Source of the DNA: Luzula sylvatica
Taxonomy: Eukaryota > Streptophyta > Magnoliopsida > Poales > Juncaceae
Direction: 5' to 3'
DNA length: 64,000 nt
Assembly (NCBI GenBank): GCA_946800325.1
Contig: OX326959.1
Coordinates: 51,218,784-51,282,783, forward strand
The first letter of the stretch is position 1; every line of letters begins with the position of its first letter. Below are positions 36,037 to 46,235 of the stretch, one piece after another. The notes under the pieces were generated by a model that saw only the letters and a list, made by a program, of their open reading frames with translations, had not been told where the DNA came from and did no database searches. A program made the translations under genes and the position numbers.

Positions 36037-36486
36037 AGCTATGTTGCACGGATACGGATACGAGTATCGTATCGTATCCGATACGATGCGGATACGACGA
36101 TACGTCAATTTTCAAAAAAAATCTAAAACACGATACTTTTAATATATATTAATTTATATTATTTTAATAAAAATATTAATTATTTAAATAAATTATAAAA
36201 AAAGTTCAAGATGATTAGCAGTTTATATGGGTGTTTAATGAGAAATAAGACATGAATATGAAATATAAAAAATAATAGGTGTTCAAATTATTAGGTACTT
36301 TTTTGTTGGGCTAAATACAAATTAATGGATTAGATGTATCGATCCGTATCTAGCCGCATTGAATCTGTATTATAACCGTATCGGGTCATATGCATATAAA
36401 ATTTTATTATAAAATAATTCGATACGCCACGTGACTTATCTGATACGGATACGGGTCATTTTTTGAAGTATTTACGCAACATAGCT
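36037..36486. mobile_element. TIR element rich in GATACG motifs (copy 1)
   Basis: The ends are AGCTATGTTGC and its inverse GCAACATAGCT. Just inside are repeated GGATACGGATACG / GTATCGTATCC motifs at both ends. The interior is AT-rich and non-coding, ~450 bp in all. This looks like a MITE-type non-autonomous DNA transposon. The superfamily is not determined because no clean target duplication is visible. Confidence 0.6.
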
Positions 36487-37485
36487 TTTTAGTTGATCAA
36501 TTTTATGGTTGGGCATGGTACGTTCAGTAGAATTGTTTTGTCCGTTGAATGAAAGATGTAACTACCTAAAAATTCTTTGTCCAAGTATGTTTTCTTTTTG
36601 CATCAAAACTTTGCTCTATCAGGTGGCAAAGAACTTCTCTGCTCCAAAGAATGGCTCTTCTTTACGAAAGGAATGATATATTGTTGGCATACAAAACATC
36701 AAACATGTAATATAAATACAAAAAATTAAAAACATTAAGCAAGATATTTAAACTAGCCTGCTTCAAATCCAAAGTACCAAAACTAAATCTCTCCCTAAAT
36801 TAGTTTTATTTGGGACTTTCAAATCTCGTCACTTAAAAAAAATGAGGGATATTCGAATCGTGTCAAAACTTAAGTCCACTGATCTCCTTAATTACTTAAT
36901 TCCTATAGGAGATATTGAAAATAAAAGTTTGGTAGATAGAGTTTTTTGGAGTTTCCCAGAAAATAAGAAATTTTTACAATATAAAAAAAATTCAGTTTTT
37001 TTTTAATTTCCCTTAATATAATAAATTAAAACAGTCATTTGGTCAAAATATTCTTTGTCGTATTCTGGGTTTATTGCGAACGAGTAATTTTGTACTTAGC
37101 CGTCAATTTTAGCTTCATTTGTGAATTAATCATGTTTATTAGTAAATAGATGATGTTTTGGTGAAATGTGGGTACACCGTAAATGACCTATTAAAAAGTT
37201 TGAAAATTATCACAATCCATATAATTAATGCAACCGACAACAACTCAATTATCATTTACTATGTTATGTGATGATAGAAAATTAGCCGCATCATGAATAG
37301 TCTCAATTGGAAAACCAAATTCATTTCATACATATAGCATGGTAAGTGGAGCTAAATAAACTCGCCAAAGATACTTTCGGGGAAACAATTCAAACAATTA
37401 TGGAATCAACAACTTATTGTTTGAATCTAATAGTGCATGATAATTAATAAATTTTCGTTACGAGGGGTATTACTTTATACTGCTT

Positions 37486-37912
37486 AGCTATGTTGCACGG
37501 ATACGCATATGAGTATCATATCCGATACGATGCGGATACGACGGTACGTTAATTTTCAAAAAAATACGGATACGATACGTTTAATATATATTAATTTATA
37601 TTATTTTAATAAAAATATTAATTATTTAAATAAATTATAAAAAAATAATAGGTATTAAAGTTACATGGGTGTTTAACGAGAAATGATAAGATATGAATAT
37701 GAAATATAAAAAAGAATAGGTATTAAAGTTAGAAGGTACTTTTTTGTTGGGCTAAATAAAAAATAATGGATTAGCTGTATCGGATCCGTATCTAGCCACA
37801 TCGAATCCGTATCATAGCCGTAATTTTGTTATAAAATAATTTAATACGTCACGTGACATATCGGATACGTATCGGTACCATATGGGTGTCATATCGGATA
37901 CGCAACATGTCT
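37486..37912. mobile_element. TIR element rich in GATACG motifs (copy 2)
   Basis: This is the counterpart of 36037-36486. The left end AGCTATGTTGC is intact. The right end has decayed to GCAACATGTCT. It is ~427 bp and has no coding capacity. Confidence 0.55.
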
Positions 37913-38281
37913 TTTTAATCGATCAATTTTATGGTAAGGCATGGCACGTTCAGTATAATTGTTTTGTCCGTTGAGTGCAAGAGGTAACTACCTAAATATT
38001 CCTTGTCCAAGTATGTTTTCTTTTTGCATCAACACTTTGCTCTATTATGTGGCAAAGAACTTCTCCGCTTCAAAGAATGGCTCTTGCTTGCGAAATGAAT
38101 GATATATTCTTGGCATACAAAACATCAAACATGTAATATAAATACGAAAAATTAAAAGCATTGAGCAAGATATTTAAACTAGCCTACTACAAATCGAAAA
38201 TACCAAAAATAAATCTCTTTAAATTAATTCAAAATTAGTTTTATTTGGGGGTTTCAAATCTCGTCATTTAAAACAAAGAGT

Positions 38282-38522
38282 AGTGATGTACATCCCCTCG
38301 TACTCTCCCCGAGAGCATTGATGACATGAATATGATTTAACATCTTAAAAACTAACACATAAATACATTGTTTAACATCTTAATTTATGACTTAATTATC
38401 TTAATTTATGATTGAACATTCAATTAAGATGTCAAATCATGATTAATGTGTTAATTCTTAATATGTTAAATCATATTCACGTCATCGAAACTTTTGAGGA
38501 GAAGTGGGAGTATGTCCAACAT
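38282..38522. mobile_element. Foldback MITE, ~240 bp
   Basis: The sequence from GATGTACATCCCC through GATGACATGAATATGATTT matches the inverse of 38440-38522 (GTTAAATCATATTCACGTC … GAGTATGTCCAAC). Copy 1 of the duplication gives the empty site near 36832-36845. Exact ends and target duplication are uncertain. Confidence 0.6.
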
Positions 38523-38600
38523 TTTTCAAAAAAATGAGGGATATTTGAATTGCGTCAAAACCTTAGGCCCACTAACCTCCCTAATTATTTAACTCTAGAC

Positions 38601-39696
38601 CGGAATACCCGTCTGTTACAAAATAAAATAACGCAATCTCAAATCATGTCTCATTAATTAAGAAAATATATATTGATAGGTCTCATTTCTTTAGGCAATT
38701 AAATCAAAAAATATTTTGGACCCGTTGCTCGATTGTAGGCCGTTGTTTGCTAAGTATACATTTTTCAGAATTACATTTAGTTTTGTATGGGTTTCGTTAG
38801 GCTTTCGTATCCGGTGCTAGATTATTTTCTTCACTCTACATCCAAAATCACAAAAAAAATATTGGAAGATATTTTTTGAATTTTCCAATTAAGCCCATAA
38901 AAAGAAATAATGGAATGGTGCACTATTTTTAGTCAAGTCCTTTCGTTAGGTTTTCGTGCGGTCTGGTGACTTCGTTAGGATTTTTAGCGGCTTCTCGGAA
39001 TCGATTTTTGTTTTTTTTCTTTCTCTCTCTTTCTAACCTATTTTCTGGATATGTGTGATTGAGTGTACATGGCACATCGATTATCATCGAGAAAAATGTT
39101 ATGGTACCTATCACTTCCGAGTACGTACCTATCATTTCTGAGTACTTCGTGGACCATCATCAATCATCATAAATTCATGAATATATAATTTTCTCTCTGT
39201 AGTAAATCATTTATATATATATCTATATTTAGGACTGGTAAAAAAACACGAAGATCGACATTCGTTCGAACTTGTCTAGAAAATAGCTCGAAAACTGGCT
39301 GGAACGAACTCGAACCGAGCCGAGCCGGCTTGAGCCAATATCATTCACCATTACACCTCTGCATTAGCCTATATCATTCAGAGAGTCGGAGTTCGCACTC
39401 TCAATATCCCTGAGTTTCGTTCTTGGGAGAAGTTATAGTAAGATTTGAAATCGGTAAATGCACCTTCATTGATTATTAATGACATACATCAAGTATATAT
39501 TCTCGTACTGTGATTGATTAAATACATGGTCCTCAACATGTATCTAGGTTTCAAATTTTAATTAGTATAATGCTACTGGTCATGCTGCTTACACAATCAT
39601 CCACGTCATCAGATGGTTTTGGATCTTCCGATCAACATTGATCAGGATCGGACGGTCCTGATTGGATTGAACTTGGCTTTCATGGACTAATGTAAA
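38601..39696. other. Intergenic stretch without recognisable genes
   Basis: This is AT-rich sequence with a T/CT-rich tract near 39008-39035 and a short GAGCCGAGCCGG-containing stretch near 39318 of the kind seen in dispersed plant repeats. The short minus-strand ORF at 38929-39135 has no recognisable domain and I do not call it. Confidence 0.5.
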
Positions 39697-40492
39697 TGTT
39701 TGTACCATTTGGTGAAAAGTTTTGTAGTAAAAGATTCAAAACGAACGATCTCAAAAACACGTTATTTGGTGAAAAGTTTTGGAGCAAAAGAATCGATACA
39801 AATGATCTCAAAACATGTTATTTGGACTCTTATTGGCCAAAATAGATTGTTTGAATCGTCTGTTGCGAAAAACGGAGTTTCGTATTGTTTGTCCAAACGG
39901 GGGATAAGTTTTTTATTAAAGGATTCAAAACAAACAATCTAAAAAATACGTTATTTGGACTCGCCTTAGACCAAAACAGATTGTTTAAATCGTCTATAAT
40001 GTAAAACAAAGTTCCATAGTATTTGTACAATTTGGTGAAGATATATTTATAATGAAAAATTGTATCCAAACGATCTTAAAAACAAACTTTAGTAGTATTT
40101 GTATAATTTGGTGAAATTTTTTTGAGTAAAAGAATCGATAAAAAAGATCTCAAATCATGATATTTTGGACTCTCCTTGGCCTGAGTAGATTGTATAAATC
40201 GTGTATTGCGTAACACCAAATTTGGTACTATTTGTACAATTTGGTGAAATTTTTTGTGGTAAAACATTCAAAGCAAACGATCTCAAAAACTCGTTATTTG
40301 GACTCCCTAAGACCTAAACAGATTGTTTAAATCGTCTATAACGTAAAACAAAATTCCATAGTGTTTGTACAATTTGGTGAAATTATTTAAAATGAAAAAT
40401 TTGATCCAAACGATCTTAAAAGCAAACTTTCGTAGTATTTGTACAATTGGGCGAAAAAGTTTTGGAGTAAAAGAATCGATACAAATGATCTC
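39697..40492. repeat. ~340-bp tandem repeat, about 2.3 imperfect copies
   Basis: Landmarks TTTGTACAATTTGGTGAA (40020, 40364), ACGATCTTAAAAnCAAACTTT (~40069, ~40411) and CAGATTGTTTAAATCGTC (39976, 40319) recur ~340 bp apart. Within the unit a ~70-80-bp sub-motif (TTTGTACAATTTGGTGAA to GATCTCAAA) is itself repeated. The left end (39697-39950) holds shortened units. The short ORFs of both strands follow the repeat and are not genes. Confidence 0.75.
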
Positions 40493-40989
40493 TAAATGAA
40501 AACTCATATTTTAAGCGTCGTTTATTTTCTTAAATTGAGTAATTCAACAATATTTAATTTTTCCTAAACCGAGCAAAATGGTAAGTTAAGGATATCCCCA
40601 TCGGTTCACAGGGAGATTACGGTAATTCTAGAATTTATTGTTTAAATGCAACTTTAATTACTCCAAAAATTCTCTTAATTTTCGAACCACCATATTCAAC
40701 AGTGAGAGAGACTATGTTCCAGTTTTCATCACTTTTTATCAGTCCATTTAATATTTAAAATTCCTCAAACAAAGAGTGTTCAAAAACCAGATCACAGAAA
40801 AGTATCAACTCTTAACAATTTTTATAGCGCAATTCACGACTCCAAATTATTTGTAAATTTAGTCACAGATCAATAATCAGGCAAGAAATACATGGTATTT
40901 TTTATAGATTTTTATATGCAAAAATGAGTTAACTAAAAATTAGAAACTAAACACTGGACAGAGATAGAAGAGAGGTAAAGATTGGATCT
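40493..40989. other. AT-rich intergenic stretch
   Basis: I see no gene, RNA or clear element here. Confidence 0.4.
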
Positions 40990-41660
40990 TAAAAAAATAG
41001 GAACATTAATGCAAATTATTACGTATTTAATGAAACTAAAATATATTTTTACGTATTTTTTCTGGAAATAAAAGTATTTTATTTGTATTTCATAAAAAGA
41101 CAGTCAGGAATTCAGATCTAAGATTTTGAAATTCAATAACAATTTGGAAAATGGATGAAATGACATGAACCAAAATTCTACAGAAACTAGACCCTATCAA
41201 GATTCAGGAAAATATTTTTTTGAGATTTATTTAAATGTTAAACTATTTTATTTGTATTTTCCAAATATATCAGAACAGAAATTCAGATATTCTAATGACT
41301 CAAATTCAAAAATTCAAAACAATTAGAAAACTAAATGAAATGAGATGGATCAAAGTCCTAAATAAACAAGATGAGATGCAGATTCAGAAACATATTTTTA
41401 TGGATTTTTATCGGATATAAAAGTATTTTTTAATCAATTATCAAAATTCAACAGACAGAAAAGAAGAAATTAAATGGTTCAACTTTGAAAATGCAGATCA
41501 ATTAGGAAAATGCATGAAATTAGGTGAACTAAATTCCTACATGAACTAGTTGTTACATAGATCCAGAAACATATTTTTATTGGTTTTTATCATATCCAAA
41601 ACTATTTTTAATCCAGTTAACAATACTGGTCAGACAGTGGACAGATTCAAATCAAACTTT
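40990..41660. repeat. Degenerate ~180-bp tandem repeat
   Basis: AAAnTATTTTATTTGTATTT-like starts recur at about 41063, 41245, 41420 and 41602. Each is followed by CAGAnATTCAGAT, AAATGnATGAAAT and CAGAAACATATTTTTAT-like stretches. Copies are strongly diverged. Such diverged tandem stretches occur in non-coding parts of plant LTR elements, but I cannot assign this one. Confidence 0.5.
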
Positions 41661-42171
41661 ACTTAAACTATTCATAAAATTCAAAACAACAAGCAATCAA
41701 ACAAGTAAAAGGGGGTTTTAAAGATTGAAACAAGATCCAAATAAACAAGCATTAATACCAGATTCAAATTACAAGATTCAAAACATGAAAATATCAAAAA
41801 TATCCTAACAAGAGAGATAATACCAAATCTGAGAATGGAGGTTGGAGATGAAGATGGAGATGATCTGGCTAGCTCCTATGGTCTGTTATCACCCCAATGA
41901 AGCTGTCAGGAGGGAGAGGAGAAGCTTGGAGGTCGTCAATGGCGATGTCGATTCTGTCACGAAGCCAAAACATGGAAAGTTCGAATCTTGGGCTTGAATC
42001 GATGCAATTGAGTGTCTAGGAAGCTTCAGTGGGTGGGTAAGAGTGTGTAGAGTGAGTGAATTGGATTGGAGATGAACTGAGATGGAGGATTGAGGTCAGG
42101 GCTTGGCTGGATTGGGGTGCTGGAGAGAAAGCTCGAAGCTTTGCTCAAACCAGCAATGGTGGAGGTGAAAG
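41661..42171. other. Unassigned stretch before the second copia LTR
   Basis: The stretch is A-rich to about 41820, then has more balanced composition with several GGAGATGA-like repeats. No ORF of note and no recognisable family. Confidence 0.4.
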
Positions 42172-42297
42172 TTAACGAAATTGACGTTCTAAATATCTAG
42201 CATCATGCAAACGGGTACAAACTTTGATAACCCGTGCGTATATCGAATATACGACTATGATTCGACCCTCGAATCGATGGCGTTCTCTCTGATACCA
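42172..42297 (-). mobile_element. Leader and primer-binding site of copia copy B
   Basis: From GTTAACGAAATT this matches the leader near 27530-27655, including CATGCAAACGGGTAC and TTCGACCCTCGAATCGATGG. On the minus strand it ends in TGGTATCAGAGA (42286-42297), a primer-binding site with one change from TGGTATCAGAGC. The rest of the internal region is lost to the left of 42172. Confidence 0.75.
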
Positions 42298-42298
42298 T

Positions 42299-44428
42299 TG
42301 GAGGGAAATATCCCGTCCCCGGGCCCGCACAGCGGATATGAAGGCCCGGTCCGGTTCCCAAAACCCGAGATCACGCCTCGACTTCGAGAGTACGATGCAA
42401 AGTAGGATAGACGATTACCAGCGTGAAATTGATCACGCACCATGGGTTGATCGCTCGCATCCTTTCCTTCTCCGGTGTCACATTGGTGACTAGCCCGTGC
42501 GTCCCATGCCACACGTCTCCCATCGTCTTGACACATCTCCGGTTGTTTTCATGCGTCCCATGCCCACACGCTTCCACAGCCTATTACTCGTTTACTTCTT
42601 CGGTTTGATCACAACAAAGAGCAACAAGTGTCGCTCCTCTACCCGTATCCACCTGGAGTCATAGCACCTCGGTCGCGGATGCACTGCCTAGACGATGCAC
42701 CGGCGAACTTGCATGATTGAATTGATTCTCTAAATCGAGAAAAACTATTTTTCTCGTTTCTCTCTTTTCGCATCCTTTCACTCTCAGGAAAGACATCTCT
42801 CTATTTCTGGATTAATTAGTCTTAATTGACTGGATTGAACCGATTAGAGAGAGAGAGAAATATCATATTCATACATCATAGGATAAGAATGGGCCAAAAT
42901 GTATGTATATCTACTATGCACCTCTTCAAACAGAAAACTGCACACATCCTTTCAGTATTCTGTTGAAACGAAAATATTGAATCGTTTCAACCAACTTCAA
43001 ACCTTCACAAAAGTTGTCGATAATCTTATTGTCTTTCCAACCCAATTTGTTGGGAATTCGCCCGATCCCGGGCCCGCACAGTGGATATGAAGGTCCGGTC
43101 CGGTTCCCTAAATCCAAGATCACGTCATGACTTCGAGGGTACGATGCAAAGTAGGATAGACGATTACCAGCGTGAAATTGATCACGCACGATGGGTTGAT
43201 CGCTCGCATCCTTCTCTTCCTTCGGTGTCACGTTGGTGACTAGCCCGTACGTCCCATACCGCACGTCTCCCACCGTCTTGACACGCCTCAGATTGTCTTC
43301 GTTCGTTCCAAGCCCGCATGCTTCCACAGCCCGTTACTCGATTCGCTCGTTTCCATCTCCGACAGAATTCGTTCCTCCGAATCGATCACAACCGAAAGAG
43401 CCCCAGATGTTGCTCCTCTACGTGTATCCACCTTGACTCGTAAGATGTCGGTCACGGGTGCAACTGCCTAGACGAAGCACCGGCGAACTTGCTCGATCGA
43501 TTGATTCTCTTCTCCGAGAAAAACAGTTTTTCTCGGTTTTCTCTCTTTTCGCACTCTTTCATTCAATTGAAAGATGTCTCTCAATATTTCTGGAAGATTC
43601 TAAATATTCTGAATGAATTCACATCTGGATTGACCAGAGAGAGAGAGAGAAACATCCTATTTATATCACATAGGATTAGGATTGGCCAAAAGACATGTAT
43701 ATCCAATATACACTCTTTAACACAGAAAGTTGTATGAATCTGTCCAGTATTCTGTCCATACGAAATTGGTAAATTCCTCTGACAGAATATCAACCAACAC
43801 GAAAGTTGTAGATAATATTATTATCTACACGATCCAATTTGGCCTGGCTCAATTGGAGTTCGTATGCAAAAGTTATGACTGTTTTACTAACTGTATGTCA
43901 TATTGTTGCATCCTTTCGGTATTTCATAGAAACAACACTGATACTTCGTTCATATGAAATATATTTCTACATGAAGGTTGTAGATAATCTTATTATCTAT
44001 CTAACCCAATTTGAACCATTCAAATTGGATTTTCCTACTGAAATATATGACCACGAATGTACGCTTACATTTGTTTATCCTTGTGTACACTTTTACGGTT
44101 GATCATGAAACTGTATTTCCTTCACAATTTGGCCTGGACCAATTGGAGTTCGGATGCGAAAGTTACGACGGTTTTACTAAATGTATGTCAAACTGTCGCA
44201 CCCTTTCGGTATTTCATTAAAATGATACTGATACTTCGTTCAAATGAAATATATTTCTACATGAAAGTTCTAGATTATCTATCTAACCCTATTTGAACCA
44301 TTCAAATTGGAGTTTCCCACTGAAAGGTATGCCAGTTTTACTAAAACTGTTTCTTATGCCTACGAACGCGTACGTTCGTTTATCATTGTGTACACTTTTA
44401 CGGTTGATCTGAAACTGTATTTCTTTCA
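42299..44428 (-). mobile_element. Copia LTR B (interrupted by solo LTR C)
   Basis: It starts TGGAGGGAAATATCCC next to the primer-binding site and ends CTGTATTTCTTTCA. It is split at 43047 by the nested LTR and resumes at 44130. Removing the nested LTR and one target repeat leaves ~1,048 bp, in line with the 1,077-bp copies. No polypurine tract follows, so the element to its right is gone or unrelated. Confidence 0.82.
43048..44124 (-). mobile_element. Solo LTR C, 1,077 bp, TSD CAATT
   Basis: It starts TGTTGGGAATTCGCCC and ends GTATTTCCTTCA. Perfect CAATT repeats lie at 43043-43047 and 44125-44129, within LTR B. It is the same family and length as LTR A1 and is more similar to A1 than to its host LTR. 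It is a younger insertion later reduced to one LTR. ORFs predicted across it are incidental. Confidence 0.9.
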
Positions 44429-44653
44429 TTGGAAAGGATTGATAAGAATATTGAAATTTGATAATTGATAAATCCTCTTGACCCCTTGCTGCTCGATGAT
44501 GATATCCTTATCAGAGGGCAAAATTGTCACATTTTCACTTATACCCTTCCTCGAAGCATATGTGACTGTATTTGAAGGCTTTTCTGGAGTTGTGTTTTTA
44601 TTGCTTTCCTTGCTTTTAATTCTCCAGAAAGAAATTATTTTCTTTGCCAGATT
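44429..44653. other. Unassigned stretch downstream of the zinc-knuckle ORF
   Basis: This probably continues the 3' part of the decayed minus-strand gene above it. No ORF is seen. Confidence 0.3.
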
Positions 44654-45488
44654 TTAGTTATTTTTCAAATTATTTTTTGCATTATTTTTACTTCTTATTG
44701 ACACTCTTTCTTCTTGACTTAATGATCTATTTTCATTTTGTGTTTCTGTGTTTTTATGTTTAAACTTGTTTTCTCCCTCTCTTATATCTGGCTGTGTGAT
44801 GTTGTGTGATGTTTCCTGATGGCTTAGATATGGTATTTGAAGAACTTGGGACATTAATTACCTCCTTAATAGGTAAAATAGTTATATCATCATCATCAAT
44901 TATCTTAATTGTATTTGGAATGAAAGTATTAATCTTGCTATTAATTGACACTTTAATCTCATGAATGATTTTTGTTGGAATGTAGGAACCAACAGATATA
45001 AGGGTACCAATGGGCTCAGTAATTTTTGTTAGATCAATTGGATTACAGTACTTATCATGTAATTTTCCTACTAATATTTCCTTGGTAATTAGTAATGACT
45101 TTACTGGATTTTTTGACAAATTTACTGTAATTTGAAGTGACTCAATATCTTTCCCTTTTTCAAAAACCTCTTTCCCTCTGATATTTAAATTGAGATGAGT
45201 TAAATTTTTAGGTTTAGTACTTTTAATATTGTTAAAGTTTTGAGTCAAATTAGTTTAACAAAATTTCTGGACATGACCTAACTTAAAGCATCTTAGACAT
45301 CTAATTGGTTCTCTACACTCTTTCCTAATATGAGTGTTAGACAAACATCTAAAACACTTCATTTCACTAAAATCATTTTTTGAATCATTTCTAGTACTAG
45401 ATATAGAATGCTTTTTGTGTGTTACTAATGTCCATGGCTTATTTGTATGATTTTTTAGGGTTTGAAGGTAAGTTTGATTGGAATTCAT
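44654..45488 (-). pseudogene. Zinc-knuckle (gag/ORF1-like) gene remnant
   Basis: Reading from 45488 on the minus strand, the first ORF (78 codons) holds two CCHC knuckles, CFRCLSNTHIRKEC and CLRCFKLGHVQKFC. A TAA (45255-45257) stops it directly after the second knuckle. The same frame stays open for 162 more codons (45248-44760), rich in N, K, I and T, with a shorter ORF (44854-44654) overlapping in another frame. Paired knuckles in this setting are typical of plant LINE ORF1 and related gag-like proteins, which normally also have an N-terminal RNA-binding domain that is missing here. The pattern fits a decayed LINE-type ORF1 with an in-frame stop. A short cellular zinc-knuckle protein is the alternative. 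A GA/CT tract lies just upstream. Confidence 0.55.
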
Positions 45489-45501
45489 GGTTATGAAAGT
45501 A

Positions 45502-45519
45502 AAGAGAGAGAGAGAGAGA
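45502..45519. repeat. (AG)9 microsatellite
   Basis: A short GA repeat 14 bp upstream of the start of the zinc-knuckle ORF, CT-rich in that gene's sense. Confidence 0.8.
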
Positions 45520-45539
45520 AGAGGAAACTTAGCAGGAAA

Positions 45540-45985
45540 AGAAGAGCATTGCCATCTCCAGTCCTAGCTTGGCTTCTTGGTGTTATCAAGCTCCTTGCAC
45601 AGCTTCTCCCGGCTTGAGCACTCCAGATCTGAACCTCCCTTACTCTTAATACTCAGTATTCTTGTCTAGTAATTACTCAATCTCGTATCTTGCAATTTCA
45701 ATGTTTCTATCTTAGTTTTCTCTGCTTTAATGGTTTTGTATAAATGGCCTTTGGAATATTTTGTGAGTTTTTGAATGAGCGTGGAAATGGGTTGAAAGAT
45801 TGGAATTTTGCCGATTTTAAAGAAGGCAGTCCAGTCTTCCTTTCCGTTCAATATTTTCAATCTCGTATCTTGCAATTTCTTGAACTCAATCTCCTCCCCC
45901 ACTTAATCACCTCGTCCCTTGACACACAGAACTACCCAAGCAGAATGAAGGGCTTAGCCCCTCTCAACGAGTCGGCCTCTATACC
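45540..45985. other. Stretch without a recognised gene, with a 23-bp direct repeat
   Basis: The same 23 bases (…CTCGTATCTTGCAATTTC) occur at 45677-45699 and 45857-45879, exactly 180 bp apart. Overlapping short ORFs on both strands have no recognisable domain. This is the left flank of the copia insertion at 45991. Confidence 0.5.
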
Positions 45986-45990
45986 CTTTT

Positions 45991-46173
45991 TGTTAAGACT
46001 AATGGAGCATCCGTTAAGCTAATGGATGATCCATTTAGATTTGTGTTATTATTCATTTTAGTCCTTGCGTATTTGGTTTTTTGTGTATTAGTTTGAGAGA
46101 GTATAAAAACAAAAACACGGTACTGTTCAATACTATTCACGAAAATTATTTTCTCTCTTCAATTTCTCTTACA
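45991..46173 (+). repeat. 5' LTR of the intact copia element
   Basis: Ends are TGTTAAGACT … TCTCTTACA. A TATA-like GTATAAAAAC lies at 46100-46109, ~70 bp before the LTR end, a normal place for the element's promoter. Confidence 0.93.
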
Positions 46174-46187
46174 TGGTATCACGAGCC
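46174..46187 (+). promoter_or_regulatory. Primer-binding site
   Basis: TGGTATCACGAGCC directly follows the LTR. It is the initiator-Met type site with one extra base relative to TGGTATCAGAGCC. Confidence 0.85.
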
Positions 46188-46235
46188 GCCTAACGAAATC
46201 CGGCGAATTTTTTTTCTTCTTCCTCGCGGCAAATC

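Larger units (their letters stand above)
34838..36905. repeat. Segmental duplication, copy 1
   Basis: This is collinear with 37126-38600. Shared landmarks are TCATGTTTATTAGT, GATGTTTTGGTGA, GTGGAGCTAAATAAACTCGC, the GATACG element, CTCTATCAGGTGGCAAAGAAC and GAGGGATATTCGAAT. Only this copy contains the 34971-35828 insertion. No gene is seen. Confidence 0.85.
37126..38600. repeat. Segmental duplication, copy 2
   Basis: This is the second copy of 34838-36905. It lacks the retroposon but contains a MITE at 38282-38522 that copy 1 lacks. The GATACG element is present in both copies, so it predates the duplication. Confidence 0.85.
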
